64,000 nucleotides of DNA from Mucilaginibacter sp. (GTDB lineage: Bacteria; Bacteroidota; Bacteroidia; Sphingobacteriales; Sphingobacteriaceae), in NCBI RefSeq assembly GCF_025362475.1, contig NZ_JANYGH010000041.1, positions 1 through 64,000 on the forward strand. Direction: 5' to 3'. Made by a program: the position numbers and the translations under genes. The notes beneath the pieces were generated by a model that worked only from the letters and a program-made list of their open reading frames with translations, had not been told where the DNA came from and did no database searches. Positions 45,442 to 54,849 of the stretch are shown here, piece after piece (position 1 is the stretch's first letter; each line of letters begins with the position of its first letter).

Positions 45442-46437
45442 TTAATTTTTAGATGGCAGTTTCTGTAGGTAATAATTATTGTCGACCCTGTTCCAGTGGG
45501 CATTATCCATTACGATGCAAAGCATATTAAGCGCATTACTAATTGGCTGGGTGGTGTTTAAGTGGCCATAATATAAGCCCTGGGCTATGCGTGGGTCTAC
45601 ACTAATATGTACTCCATATTGCCTGGCCAATTCATCGGCAACTGTTTGCATGGTAGCCCCTTCAAAATCATAGTAGCCGTTACGCTGACCAAGAAATTTA
45701 GCGGCATCCGGATAATTCTCTTTAACCAGCAAGCCGTTGGTTTTGTTGAAAACAGCCCTTTGCCGGGCAATCATGATCTCTTGCCCGGTTTTATTCCCTG
45801 CCGATGAAGCTACCGCCACTTTGCCACTTACCACGGTTACTTCGGCAGTGCTGGCATCAGCATAAGCCCGCACATTAAAGTTGGTGCCCAATACCACGGT
45901 TTTGATGGAGCCCGACAAAATGATGAATGGATGGCTGGCATCATGCTTAACTTCAAAAAAGGCCTCACCTTCCAGTTTTACCAAACGTTGCTTATCTCTG
46001 AATTTATCCGGGTAGCTGATACGCGTTGCCGGGCTGAGCCAAACTTTGGTACCATCGGGCAAACTGATTTGCCTGTGCTGCCCGGCGTTGCTGCTCAACT
46101 GTATATCTTTTATTGGGTCAACGAGGTTTAAAATGGCATTTTTGTAAAATGCGGCAAAAGCAACCAGCAATACTATAGCCGCTGCAGCAGCTATGTTTCG
46201 CCATAAAGAAATTACTTTGCCTTTTGATTGCGCAGGTGCTTCCATTTTTGCCGAGATGCGGTTGAAGATACTATCCTTAATCTGCTCAGCAGTTGCATGC
46301 TTTGAGCCGGATAACAATACTTCCTCATCATTGAAGCCCGCATACCATTGCTCAAACCACGCTTTTTCTTCGGGGCTTATGGTGCCTTGTTCCAGCTTAT
46401 GGGCAAGCTCCTTCGGATTGTAGGAATTGTTTTCCAT
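45442..46437 (-). CDS. FecR-type anti-sigma factor
   Basis: A 331-residue inner-membrane protein. The cytoplasmic N-terminal segment (1-75; PEEKAWFEQWYAGF) binds sigma, one transmembrane helix lies at about 81-99, then a FecR domain (about 115-210; GQHRQISLPDGTKVWLSPAT, LEGEAFFEVKHDASHPF) and a C-terminal DUF4974 domain (about 260-325) that meets the receptor STN domain. It passes the receptor signal to the sigma factor at 47101. Between them lies the ABM gene, which departs from the usual adjacency. Confidence 0.93.
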   Translation of the reverse strand: MENNSYNPKELAHKLEQGTISPEEKAWFEQWYAGFNDEEVLLSGSKHATAEQIKDSIFNRISAKMEAPAQSKGKVISLWRNIAAAAAIVLLVAFAAFYKNAILNLVDPIKDIQLSSNAGQHRQISLPDGTKVWLSPATRISYPDKFRDKQRLVKLEGEAFFEVKHDASHPFIILSGSIKTVVLGTNFNVRAYADASTAEVTVVSGKVAVASSAGNKTGQEIMIARQRAVFNKTNGLLVKENYPDAAKFLGQRNGYYDFEGATMQTVADELARQYGVHISVDPRIAQGLYYGHLNTTQPISNALNMLCIVMDNAHWNRVDNNYYLQKLPSKN

Positions 46438-46649
46438 GGTAAATTATTTTGACCTTTACACATATAGTCAACACCAAACGGGAATACCCTTAGTGCAAAA
46501 TGAAATTTATTTTTGGATGAGGATAAAAAGTATCAAATGCGATAGAAAGGCACAACCCTGTGAGAAATTTGCGCTTTTTCCTTTTTAATCAAACAGCAAA
46601 TTTTACATTGAAAAGCAGCTTAAATAATGAATATAAATTGTTGAATAGC

Positions 46650-46997
46650 TTATGATGATGGTGTAAATGAAGCGACTACCTCGTACATATCAGGCTCGAA
46701 ACTGGCAATTTTCATCGCCTGTTCCAGGAATGGTGAAGCTGAGGAATTGCTCCGCATTTGATTATAATGATCAATGCTTTCCCATTGTGCATACATGGTT
46801 ACCTTTCCACCGTCTAAACTGCGGTGAAGGCTTGACGAAATGAACCCGGGTTGTTCTTTGACAATTTGGGTGGCCTGTATCAACAAATCAATCAGTTGTT
46901 GCTGATCAGCCGGGTTTACGGTAAAAATATTAATAAGCGTGAGATAATTATTCTCCGTTGATATAGTGGTCATGGCAATAGATGATGAATTATTCAT
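46650..46997 (-). CDS. Antibiotic biosynthesis monooxygenase (ABM) domain protein
   Basis: A 115-residue protein from ATG 46997; Met at 46973 is an alternative and the frame continues upstream to 47066 without family similarity. The ABM fold spans about residues 20-105 (LTLINIFTVNPADQQQLIDL, QPGFISSSLHRSLDGGKVTM, AQWESIDHYNQM). Such small dimeric proteins include heme-free monooxygenases and quinone-modifying enzymes; many have no known substrate. It sits on the same strand between the sigma factor and FecR, 104 nt after the sigma stop, and could be part of that transcript. Confidence 0.8.
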   Translation of the reverse strand: MNNSSSIAMTTISTENNYLTLINIFTVNPADQQQLIDLLIQATQIVKEQPGFISSSLHRSLDGGKVTMYAQWESIDHYNQMRSNSSASPFLEQAMKIASFEPDMYEVVASFTPSS

Positions 46998-47100
46998 GGC
47001 AATTGAACTATAAAACACAACTTTTGGCAATTTAACAAAATCATTTCTTAATATGGCGCTTATCATGTCTCACCGTGTTAGGTGAAAATGTCTCATCGCT

Positions 47101-47697
47101 CTAAGTTATGTCGTGGATGAGGAAAAGCAGTACCGGCAGCGATACTTTGAGCGTTTGCCTTAAGGTGCTTAAAGCTTTTGACATGTGCGCCTCAACTGTT
47201 TTTGGGGAGATGTTCAGCTCGGCAGCTATTTCGGCATAGGTTTTATTTTCTTCGCGGCTTAAAAGGAAAACGATGCGGCATTTTTCCGGAAGCTGGCTAA
47301 TGCTGTGGTCAAGTTGTTTACGGAGTTCTTTTTCATGCAGCCAATCGGCAGTGCTGTCTTGTGTTTGGGGCGAGCTAAAAGTTAATTCATCTATCTGCAA
47401 TTGGTTACGATACTGCCTGGCTAAATGATTAATTACTTTATACTTTACAGCTGTTGATAAATAAGTAGCCAGGGTATGTGTTAGCTCCAGGCTCACCCGG
47501 CGCTGCCATATGCTTAAAAATACTTCCTGTACTACTTCTTCGGCCTCGTGCTCATCATCCAGGCGGTGCATGGCCACGGCAAAAGTTTTATCCCAATAGC
47601 GGTTGTAAAGCTCGGTAAAGGCATCGCGGTCATCAGTCCTCATCAATTCCAGGAGCTGTTGATCTGTATAAGGCTGAATCCTGCTTAAAATGGGCAT
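47101..47697 (-). CDS. ECF sigma factor of the FecI type
   Basis: A 198-residue sigma factor. Region 2 lies at about 19-88 (DRDAFTELYNRYWDKTFAVA, EAEEVVQEVFLSIWQRR) and region 4 at about 133-186 (LPEKCRIVFLLSREENKTYA, EIAAELNISPKTVEAHMSKA). The C-terminal hydrophobic VSLPVLLFLIHDI is common in Bacteroidota members. With FecR (45442), the STN receptor (42664) and DUF4249 (41841) it forms a trans-envelope signalling cassette: ligand binding at the outer membrane frees the sigma factor to transcribe the receptor genes. Confidence 0.93.
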   Translation of the reverse strand: MPILSRIQPYTDQQLLELMRTDDRDAFTELYNRYWDKTFAVAMHRLDDEHEAEEVVQEVFLSIWQRRVSLELTHTLATYLSTAVKYKVINHLARQYRNQLQIDELTFSSPQTQDSTADWLHEKELRKQLDHSISQLPEKCRIVFLLSREENKTYAEIAAELNISPKTVEAHMSKALSTLRQTLKVSLPVLLFLIHDIT

Positions 47698-47879
47698 GTT
47701 TTATTCATGTGATGCCCCAATTTGTTATTGGGTGATTTTTTGATAGGACAAAGTTAAAGGGCTAAAGTTACACTAAACGTAAAAATTGATAAATTTATAT
47801 GCACGAACGCGAAGAAATGTTGCAGCCTGTATTTTCGTTTACGATAGCTGTTGAAGATGAACCTTTTTGAATATAAATA

Positions 47880-48239
47880 ATGATAGATCAACAATTTGCA
47901 TTGCAATTTGCTGCCGAATGGATTAGCGGCTGGAACAAACAGGATTTGAATACCCTGATGATGCATTATACAGATGATTTTAGCATCCAAACTCCGTATG
48001 CCCTGAAAATATATCCCGATTGTGGCGGCATCATATCGGGCAAAAATAATGTAAGGCTTTATTGGGAAACCGCCCTGAGTAAACTGCCCAACCTGCATTT
48101 TGAGCTGTTGGAGGTGCTCACCGGTGTAAACAGCATCAGTATATATTATCATAACACCGATAGCGGCAAAAACGCTGTCGAAAATTTGTTTTTTAATGCT
48201 GATGGGGAGGTTGAAAAGGTTATTGTAATGTATAATTAG
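47880..48239 (+). CDS. SnoaL-like / NTF2-fold protein
   Basis: A 119-residue cytoplasmic protein with the cone-shaped NTF2-like pattern: FAAEWISGWNKQDLNTLMMH, YTDDFSIQTP, GKNNVRLYWETALSKLPNLH and VENLFFNADGEVEKVIVMYN. Family members are hydrolases, isomerases or ligand-binding proteins; the substrate is not evident. It is divergent from the ECF sigma gene and followed by a convergent VOC protein. No operon partner. Confidence 0.8.
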   Translation: MIDQQFALQFAAEWISGWNKQDLNTLMMHYTDDFSIQTPYALKIYPDCGGIISGKNNVRLYWETALSKLPNLHFELLEVLTGVNSISIYYHNTDSGKNAVENLFFNADGEVEKVIVMYN

Positions 48240-48296
48240 GGCGCTAATATGGTATTAAAAACTTTGGTCCATATCTTCTTCGCGAGCAGATATATG

Positions 48297-48674
48297 CTAT
48301 GCTTCAACTCCTTCTGCTACCCTAATATAATACCCGTTGATATCAATAAAAGCAAATTCCCTTAAGCGGTATGGATGAGTTTTTAAAGTATCGGCTATTT
48401 CAATTTTCCGGTCTTGCAGTTCTGCGTAAACTTCGTTGATATTATCAACAAACCACATCAGCGGCAGGCGGTGTTTGGAATTATTAATCGCGGAGGTAAA
48501 TTCGGCGTCTTCGGCAAAAAGAAGCCTCATATCGTCTCTTCTTATTCCTCCATCTTTTTCTCCAAAACTCCATTCATCATAAAAGCCCAGAACATCGCGA
48601 TAGTAGGCTAGTGTTTGAATCAGGTTTTTTACCGGGAGGTGAGGACCGCTTCTGATAAATTTTTTTGCTTTCAT
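48297..48674 (-). CDS. VOC family (glyoxalase/bleomycin-resistance-like) protein
   Basis: A 125-residue protein from ATG 48674; the frame to 48713 adds an unconserved stretch. The two beta-alpha-beta-beta-beta modules of the VOC fold can be followed: SGPHLPVKNLIQTLAYYRDV LGFYDEW and LPLMWFVDNINEVYAELQDR, ending in FAFIDINGYYIRVAEGV. The metal-ligand pattern is incomplete, as often in VOC proteins of unknown role. It may detoxify or bind a small ligand. It is convergent with the SnoaL-like gene. Confidence 0.82.
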   Translation of the reverse strand: MKAKKFIRSGPHLPVKNLIQTLAYYRDVLGFYDEWSFGEKDGGIRRDDMRLLFAEDAEFTSAINNSKHRLPLMWFVDNINEVYAELQDRKIEIADTLKTHPYRLREFAFIDINGYYIRVAEGVEA

Positions 48675-48878
48675 AATACGGGATCTAATGAGTTGCCATG
48701 TTGATATTTTCAAGCTAATTTACCAAACCCTGTATCCAAAACAAAAAGGCAAGCGCGACCGCTATCGTCATTAACAATTGCATGAGCTAATGTAAAGCGC
48801 CAACAAAACATTATGATTTTTAAATAATTTGTGATAAGTTGGTATTCTATATATTCTTATAAACCGGGAATTTAAATC

Positions 48879-51514
48879 ATGAAGGATCAAAAAGGGCGCA
48901 GAAGCTTTCTGAAAAAGATTAGCGTTGGCGGAGCTATGGCTATGATGCCAGCCGCTGTAGTAAACCTGGCAGACGCAAAAGAGGCTGATGCAGATAGCGT
49001 AAACTCAGATGGTTCCAAAAAGGCTTTAAAGCGCGCCTACAACGCGCCATACACCGGTGATAATCTTAACAGGGTAGCGTTCCCGGTTGGCGGTATGGGA
49101 GCTGGCATGTTTTGTATAGAGGGTACGGGAGCAATCTCTCACATGTCTGTAAGAAACAAGCCCGATATTTTTAACGAGCCGGGCATGTTTGCCGCTATTC
49201 ATGTAAAAGGAATAACTCATGGCGCTAAACTTTTAGAGGGACCTGTACCTAACTGGAAAAGTTTGGTATCAGGGATGCCGGTAATGGTCTTACAGGTTCT
49301 ACTACCGGTTTGCCACGCTTTCACAGCGCCGTTTTTAAAACTGAGTTTCCTTTCTGCCATATTCAATTGCAGGATAAAGATATACCGCTATCAATAGAAC
49401 TTTCTGGCTGGAGCCCCTTTATCCCAACCGATGATGATAATTCCAGCTTACCTGTAGGAGCTCTGGAATATAAGTTTACCAATACCTGTACTGCTAAAGT
49501 TAGCGCGGTGTTTTCGTTCAATTCGAGGAATTTTTTTGGCGAGCAAAAAGGTAAAGACAGTATACAGCCAGCCAATAAAGGTTTTACCCTGAAGGGAACA
49601 GGAAATGGTGAAACAACTTTCCCTACTGATTTTACCATATTTACTGATGATAAGGAAACTGTGGTTGATCACTGCTGGTTCAGAGGTGGTTGGTGGGATC
49701 CCTTTACCATGGCCTGGAACGCGATAAGGGACGGACTTGTAGTTGATAATCCGCCCGTACCTGCAGATGCGCCCGGTGCCAGTCTTTACGTGCCTTTTGA
49801 GCTTGCACCCGGCAAGCAGAAAACTATAAGGGTTATGATGGCCTGGTACTCGCCCCAAACACAACTTACGTTTGGTACGCCCGGTAAAAAGAAAGAAGGC
49901 TGCGATCCGGCAAGTGGTTGTTGTAATTCGCCTGCGGATATTGGCCTTGATAAATATGATAAGGATTTTGACGGTAAATTTTACAAGCCTTGGTATAGCA
50001 GCCGTTTTAATGGTATTGAGGATGTGGCCGGCTACTGGGCGCAAAATTATAATACCCTAAAAGCAAAATCGCAATTATTCACCCAAGCATTTTATGCCAG
50101 TACTTTGCCGCCCGAGGTGATAGAAGCTGTTGCCTGTAATTTATCCATATTGAAATCGCCAACGGTAATGCGGCAGTTTGATGGGCGTTTATGGAATTTT
50201 GAAGGCTGTGGTGATGATTCTGGCTGTTGCCATGGCTCATGCACACATGTTTGGAATTATGCCCAGGCCATCCCGCATTTATTCCCGGCACTGGAGCGGA
50301 GCTTGCGGGCTACCGAGTTTTGTGAAGACCAGGCCGAAGACGGTCATCAAACTTTTAGGACCAACTTACCTATCCAACCGGTAGCGCATGATTTTCATTC
50401 GGCTGCCGACGGCCAGTTGGGTGGTATTATGAAAGTTTACCGGGATTGGCGCATCAGCGGGGACAATACCTGGCTTAAAAAAATCTACCCCATGGTGAAA
50501 GTGAGCATGGATTATTGCATCAAGACCTGGGATCCGCGCCATAAAGGGGTGATTGAAGAGCCACATCATAATACTTACGATATTGAATTTTGGGGTGCGG
50601 ATGGAATGCATACCAGCTTTTACCTGGGGGCGCTACATAGTTTTATTGCCATGGGCGAGTTTTTAAAACAGGATATATCGGCCTATCGTGATTTGCAGGC
50701 AAAGGGTAAAGCCATGATAGAGGGTGAGTTGTATAACGGCGAGTTCTTTATCCAGGAAATAAACTATACCGGTTTAAATGCAAAAGATCCCTCCAAAGAA
50801 AAATCATATGGCGGCGCTTATTCCAAAGAAGCCGAAACCTTGCTAAAAAAGGAAGGTCCAAAATATCAATATGGCAAAGGCTGCCTTAGCGATGGGGTAC
50901 TTGGCGCGTGGATAGGCCGTATGTGTGGTATTGACGATGTTATTGATAGTAAAAAAATAAACAGCCACCTGCAATCCGTATATAAGTACAATTTTAAAAC
51001 AGACCTGAGCGAACACGCTAACCCGCAGCGCCCTTCCTTTGCTTTGGGTAACGAGGCTGGTTTGCTATTGTGTACCTGGCCTAAAGGGGGGAAGCTATCC
51101 TTGCCCTTTGTTTATAGCGACGAGGTATGGACAGGCATTGAGCACCAGGTAGCATCACACTTAATGCTAACCGACAATGTGGAGGAAGGCCTGAACGTAC
51201 TTCGTGCATCACGGGATAGGTACGATGGGAGGGTTCGCAATCCTTTTAATGAATATGAGTGCGGTCATTGGTATGCGCGTGCTTTATCCAGCTATGGGTA
51301 TCTGCAGGCCCTCACCGGTGTAAGATTTGACGCTGTTACCAAAACTTTGCATATTGATTCAAAAGTTGGCGACTTTACCAGTTTTTTGAGTACCGAGACC
51401 GGTTTTGGTACCGTAAGCTTAAAAGCAGGAAAGCCTTCAATGAAAGTGGTTTACGGAAGTATCGATGTGCAAAAGGTAATGGTGAGCAGGAGGGAAATAG
51501 CAATGTCGTCATAA
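48879..51514 (+). pseudogene. GH116-family glycosidase with one-base frameshift
   Basis: Two frames make one GH116 protein of about 878 residues. The first (from 48879) has a Tat signal (GRRSFLKK) and the family start APYTGDNLNRVAFPVGGMGA. It reads correctly to PNWK at 49257-49259. The second frame carries the rest from 49259 (KFGIRDAGNGLTGSTTGLP onward) to 51514 and has YDIEFWG and YSDEVWTGIEHQVASH motifs near the catalytic residues. Adding one A to the AAAA run at 49257-49260 restores NWKKFGIRDAG. GH116 enzymes act on beta-linked glucose, xylose or glucosylceramide. It is either a sequencing error or a disabled gene; the downstream codons look intact. Confidence 0.85.
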
Positions 51515-51543
51515 CGGGCGATGTTTGCATTCTCATAAACCAA

Positions 51544-51590
51544 CCGTCCTTGCTTCGTACCTCACAGCAATGACGGCCTGTTTTTTATTT
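51544..51590 (+). terminator. Hairpin terminator built from a dispersed repeat
   Basis: CCGTC-c-TTGCT (51544-51554) pairs with AGCAA-t-GACGG (51566-51576), followed by CCTGTTTTTT. The loop holds TTGCTTCGTACCTC (51550-51563), the inverted form of the word at 95-108. It sits 30 nt after the GH116 stop and is well placed to terminate it. Confidence 0.7.
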
Positions 51591-51682
51591 AAAGACAGCC
51601 TCTAAGAAAAATACTATCTGATAATTATTCATCCTGTTCCTGTCTTTGTGATTTGCCAAAGGTTGAGCGGCAAGTATTGCTA

Positions 51683-54559
51683 TTAATAGAGTATTGTTAC
51701 CCATCCGCTGAGCACCTGTTTGGCTTCCTGCGTACTGATAACGTAGTAATACACGGCGGCAGGCAACTTTTTGCCATTAAAGGTGCCATTCCATGGAGAG
51801 GCATAACCCTTTGATTGAAATATCAGGCTGCCTAAACGGTTGTAAACCTTAACGGTAGTTGATAAATCGCCTTCCAGGCCGGCAATTACCCAGTTATCAT
51901 TATGGCCATCGCCGTTTGGCGAAAATGTGTTTGGAATGTGAATATCATCGCAATGGCTGCTGATGTTGATGGTTTGTGTGGCCTTGCAGCCGTTATTATC
52001 TGTAACGGTTAAATTTACCGGACCCAGTTTATCAGTAGAAAAAGTAGTGTTGCCGGCCTGCCCGTTCCATTCATATTTAACAAAGCCATCTGGGGCCGTA
52101 AGTGTAATGCTTTCCTTAGTAAACTGACAAAGCGTGGCCGAAGGAACATTTAAAGAAGGGTTTGGTAAAAATTGTACCGTTACAGATTCTGTTACCTCGC
52201 AACCAGCAACGGTAGCAATAGTTGCTTTATAAGTCCCCGAGTTTTTAACGCTTATTTTGTCGGTTGTAGCACCGGTGGTCCACCGGATGTTGCCGCTGGA
52301 GTAGGTAGCTTTAAGGTCTACCGTTTGGCCATCGCATAAAGTAGTATTTACAATTTGTTGTATACTAATGGTAGGGGGAGGAGTAAAACTTAAAGGATAA
52401 GCAGCTGAAAGTATTTTGCAGGTGGTTGTACTGTTAGTAATATTCACGGTATAGTTTCCCGGCAGATTGGTTGTTATGCTCGTTTTGCCCAGTTCGGTAC
52501 GTAATAAATTTCCGTCCCTGAACCAGGTTATGGTGTAAAGAGGATCAATGCTGGTATTTATACTCAGCTTCGCGTTGTCGCCTATGCAATAGGCCGCTTT
52601 ATCGGCAACAAGTACCGGTTGTACCGGTTTATCAAAAATTACCTGTACTTCATCTGATAACACCGGGCCCGAGCAGCCGGTAACTTCCACTTTATATTTT
52701 CCTGTTTGGTTAACTTTTATAGATGAAGCGGTACCGCTTATTGGAGCGCCATCCTTATACCATTTGTATTGATAAGTTGTCCAGTTGATGATCTGTGAAC
52801 CATCTATGGGTACGGCTGCCGATAGTGTAGCCAGATCGCCATCACAATATGACGTTTTATCTGCCGATACATTGGGCTTTGGTACAGTAATAAAATTTGC
52901 CTGTACTTCTTTTGAGGGTACCCAGTTGCCTTCGCAGGCGCTTACTTCTACTTTGTATTTACCGGTTTCGGTTATATTATTAAGTGTGGCGGTTGTGTTG
53001 CCGTTTAGGACGCCATCTTTGTACCATCGGTACTGGTAAGCCGGTTTATCATCTGTTTTTAATGAAGCGGCTGAGCCAGCGCAATAGTTTAGTACATCGG
53101 GATAGTTGAAGGTAAATGCCGGGGCGGCATTTTGAGTTACTTTAATGTGATTGGATTCAAAGTGGAGAGCTGAACAGGGATCATATAAAATTGCGTAATA
53201 GTCGCCGGCGCTGGTAATGGTATACTTGTCCTTGCTTTCGTTTGGAATCTCTATGCCATCCTTATACCATTGTGCCAGGCCGCCAACATAATTTGAGTAG
53301 GTGAGCCGTGCGCTTAAGATAATATTTCCGCATACCTGAAACTCATTTAGACTGGGGTCTTGGCCATCAATATAAATCCCCTTTAATCGTTGAGTTTGGT
53401 CGATGTAAGCGCCATAATCTGGCTTTAATAGATACAATCCGTCCTGGGCGGCAACCCAAACTCCGTCCTCGCATATTGGCGACGCGTAAGAAGTGGCGTT
53501 AACACAAATATCATTGATCACCTTATTGCCTAAGCCGTCATAATGCTGAAATGAATAATCGAAAAGATTGTCGTGGGTTTTGTTGTTTGAATTTGAAAAA
53601 TACAAACCCTGGTCGGTTCCAAGTAAATAATTCTCTTGCGTTAGGCTTTTTACATTAATTAAACCAAAAATAGAAGTGATCTTGTTAATATTTACACCGT
53701 TGAGGTAGTGATTATATGGGCTGTTTGTAGTATTTGAACCGCTCCACCTGTTTTGGAATAAGCCATTTTCTGTTGACCAAAACTGATTGCCGGTATAAGG
53801 GAATTGCTGGTTGTAGGCGTCAAAAATACCGGCATTACCGTAGTAGGCAGACTTAAGCGTTTTGCCAAATTTATCCCCCTCGAGCCATATATAACCTGTA
53901 TACTCAAAAGAAGAAGTATAGAAATTGGCAACTTCGTAATACTTTGCGTTATTGGGATAGGTATTGCTGGTAATAACATCAGTAAACATTAGCGAGCGGT
54001 AGGTGCTTTCAAACAACCTCATATCGGTTTTAACCATGTTGACACGCCTCACCGTTCCGTTCTTCTTAGAATAAGGATAAAGACCATCCGTTGTAGCTAT
54101 CATCAATTCGTCTTTGCCGATATCGCCTGATCCTGATCCCTGGCTAAATACGGATTGTGTGTAATTAAAGCCGATGGAATTTATATCGCCTGTTAATCCC
54201 TTTGAGTTACCGATAACTTCAATACCGCTGCCAGTGTATTTAAGTACGTTGCTGCTATTGGTAGCAACGAATACTGCATCTTTGCTATCGCTCGCTATAT
54301 CAATGAAGTTGAAATTGCTGTAACCTGTAAATTGACTGCTGTAATCCGCAACATCGCCGGTAATGCTGTTGATCCGATAAACGCCGTTGCCTTGGGTTAA
54401 AACCCATAAATATGGATCGAGAAAATCGCGTTTTACTTTCAGAACATTTTTACCGGGCAGAAACGTATCGCTCAAATGTAGGTTCATATCCTGCTGAGCA
54501 TGAACGCTATAGAAAGTAATAACAAGAATAAACAGCAGCGAATAGCGCAAACGGGACAT
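51683..54559 (-). CDS. T9SS cargo protein with propeller-like and Ig-like repeats
   Basis: A 958-residue exported protein (signal peptide ends near VHAQQ). The first 390 residues have propeller-like repeats (GVYRINSITGDVADYSSQF, GLYPYSKKNGTVRRV, GVWVAAQDGLYLLKPDYGAY). Four or more Ig-like repeats follow at about 400-850, marked by YQYRWYKDG, GKYKVEVSACEG and similar. The last 90 residues are a gliding-motility/CHU_C sorting domain (HIPNTFSPNGDGHNDNWVIA, KVYNRLGSLIFQSKGYASPW), which sends proteins through the type IX system. It is likely a secreted or surface-attached adhesin. No catalytic domain is visible. Confidence 0.85.
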   Translation of the reverse strand: MSRLRYSLLFILVITFYSVHAQQDMNLHLSDTFLPGKNVLKVKRDFLDPYLWVLTQGNGVYRINSITGDVADYSSQFTGYSNFNFIDIASDSKDAVFVATNSSNVLKYTGSGIEVIGNSKGLTGDINSIGFNYTQSVFSQGSGSGDIGKDELMIATTDGLYPYSKKNGTVRRVNMVKTDMRLFESTYRSLMFTDVITSNTYPNNAKYYEVANFYTSSFEYTGYIWLEGDKFGKTLKSAYYGNAGIFDAYNQQFPYTGNQFWSTENGLFQNRWSGSNTTNSPYNHYLNGVNINKITSIFGLINVKSLTQENYLLGTDQGLYFSNSNNKTHDNLFDYSFQHYDGLGNKVINDICVNATSYASPICEDGVWVAAQDGLYLLKPDYGAYIDQTQRLKGIYIDGQDPSLNEFQVCGNIILSARLTYSNYVGGLAQWYKDGIEIPNESKDKYTITSAGDYYAILYDPCSALHFESNHIKVTQNAAPAFTFNYPDVLNYCAGSAASLKTDDKPAYQYRWYKDGVLNGNTTATLNNITETGKYKVEVSACEGNWVPSKEVQANFITVPKPNVSADKTSYCDGDLATLSAAVPIDGSQIINWTTYQYKWYKDGAPISGTASSIKVNQTGKYKVEVTGCSGPVLSDEVQVIFDKPVQPVLVADKAAYCIGDNAKLSINTSIDPLYTITWFRDGNLLRTELGKTSITTNLPGNYTVNITNSTTTCKILSAAYPLSFTPPPTISIQQIVNTTLCDGQTVDLKATYSSGNIRWTTGATTDKISVKNSGTYKATIATVAGCEVTESVTVQFLPNPSLNVPSATLCQFTKESITLTAPDGFVKYEWNGQAGNTTFSTDKLGPVNLTVTDNNGCKATQTINISSHCDDIHIPNTFSPNGDGHNDNWVIAGLEGDLSTTVKVYNRLGSLIFQSKGYASPWNGTFNGKKLPAAVYYYVISTQEAKQVLSGWVTILY

Positions 54560-54639
54560 GACAAGGCTTTACAGGCAGAAAGGTAAGATAAATATTAAAA
54601 TATTTAAATACCATAGTTGCCAAAAAAATATACCGTTAC

Positions 54640-54847
54640 GTCAGGGAAATCACTTGAAAAAAACAAACAGGAGGCACCTACCGGAGCCCTGTTTTTTGGT
54701 TTTATTGCGCTATAAACACGATACTTCTACGGGGTCAATAATACTCCAACCGTTTCCAACTCCAGCGGAGTTACGTGTTTATAGCGAAAAAATATCTTGT
54801 TGTTTTGGCTCCGTAGGCGCCTCCTGTTTAAAAGCGATTTTCCTGAC
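54640..54847. repeat. Nested palindromic element of about 210 bp
   Basis: Outer arms GTCAGGGAAATC (54640-54651) and GATTTTCCTGAC (54836-54847) pair with one mismatch. Next come AAACAGGAGGCACCTACCGG plus AGCC (54665-54688) against GGCTCCGTAGGCGCCTCCTG plus TTT (54807-54829). A perfect 13-bp pair CGCTATAAACACG (54708-54720) and CGTGTTTATAGCG (54774-54786) follows, and an inner dyad AACTCC-AGC-GGAGTT (54758-54772). The element fills most of the gap before the flavoenzyme stop codon, and could be transcribed as a long hairpin. It carries no reading frame of note. Confidence 0.75.
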
Positions 54848-54849
54848 TG

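Noticed and set aside
49250..49262. Programmed frameshift in GH116
   Set aside because: No canonical X XXY YYZ heptamer is present in the zero frame, and no stem structure was evident just downstream; a simple base loss explains the data.
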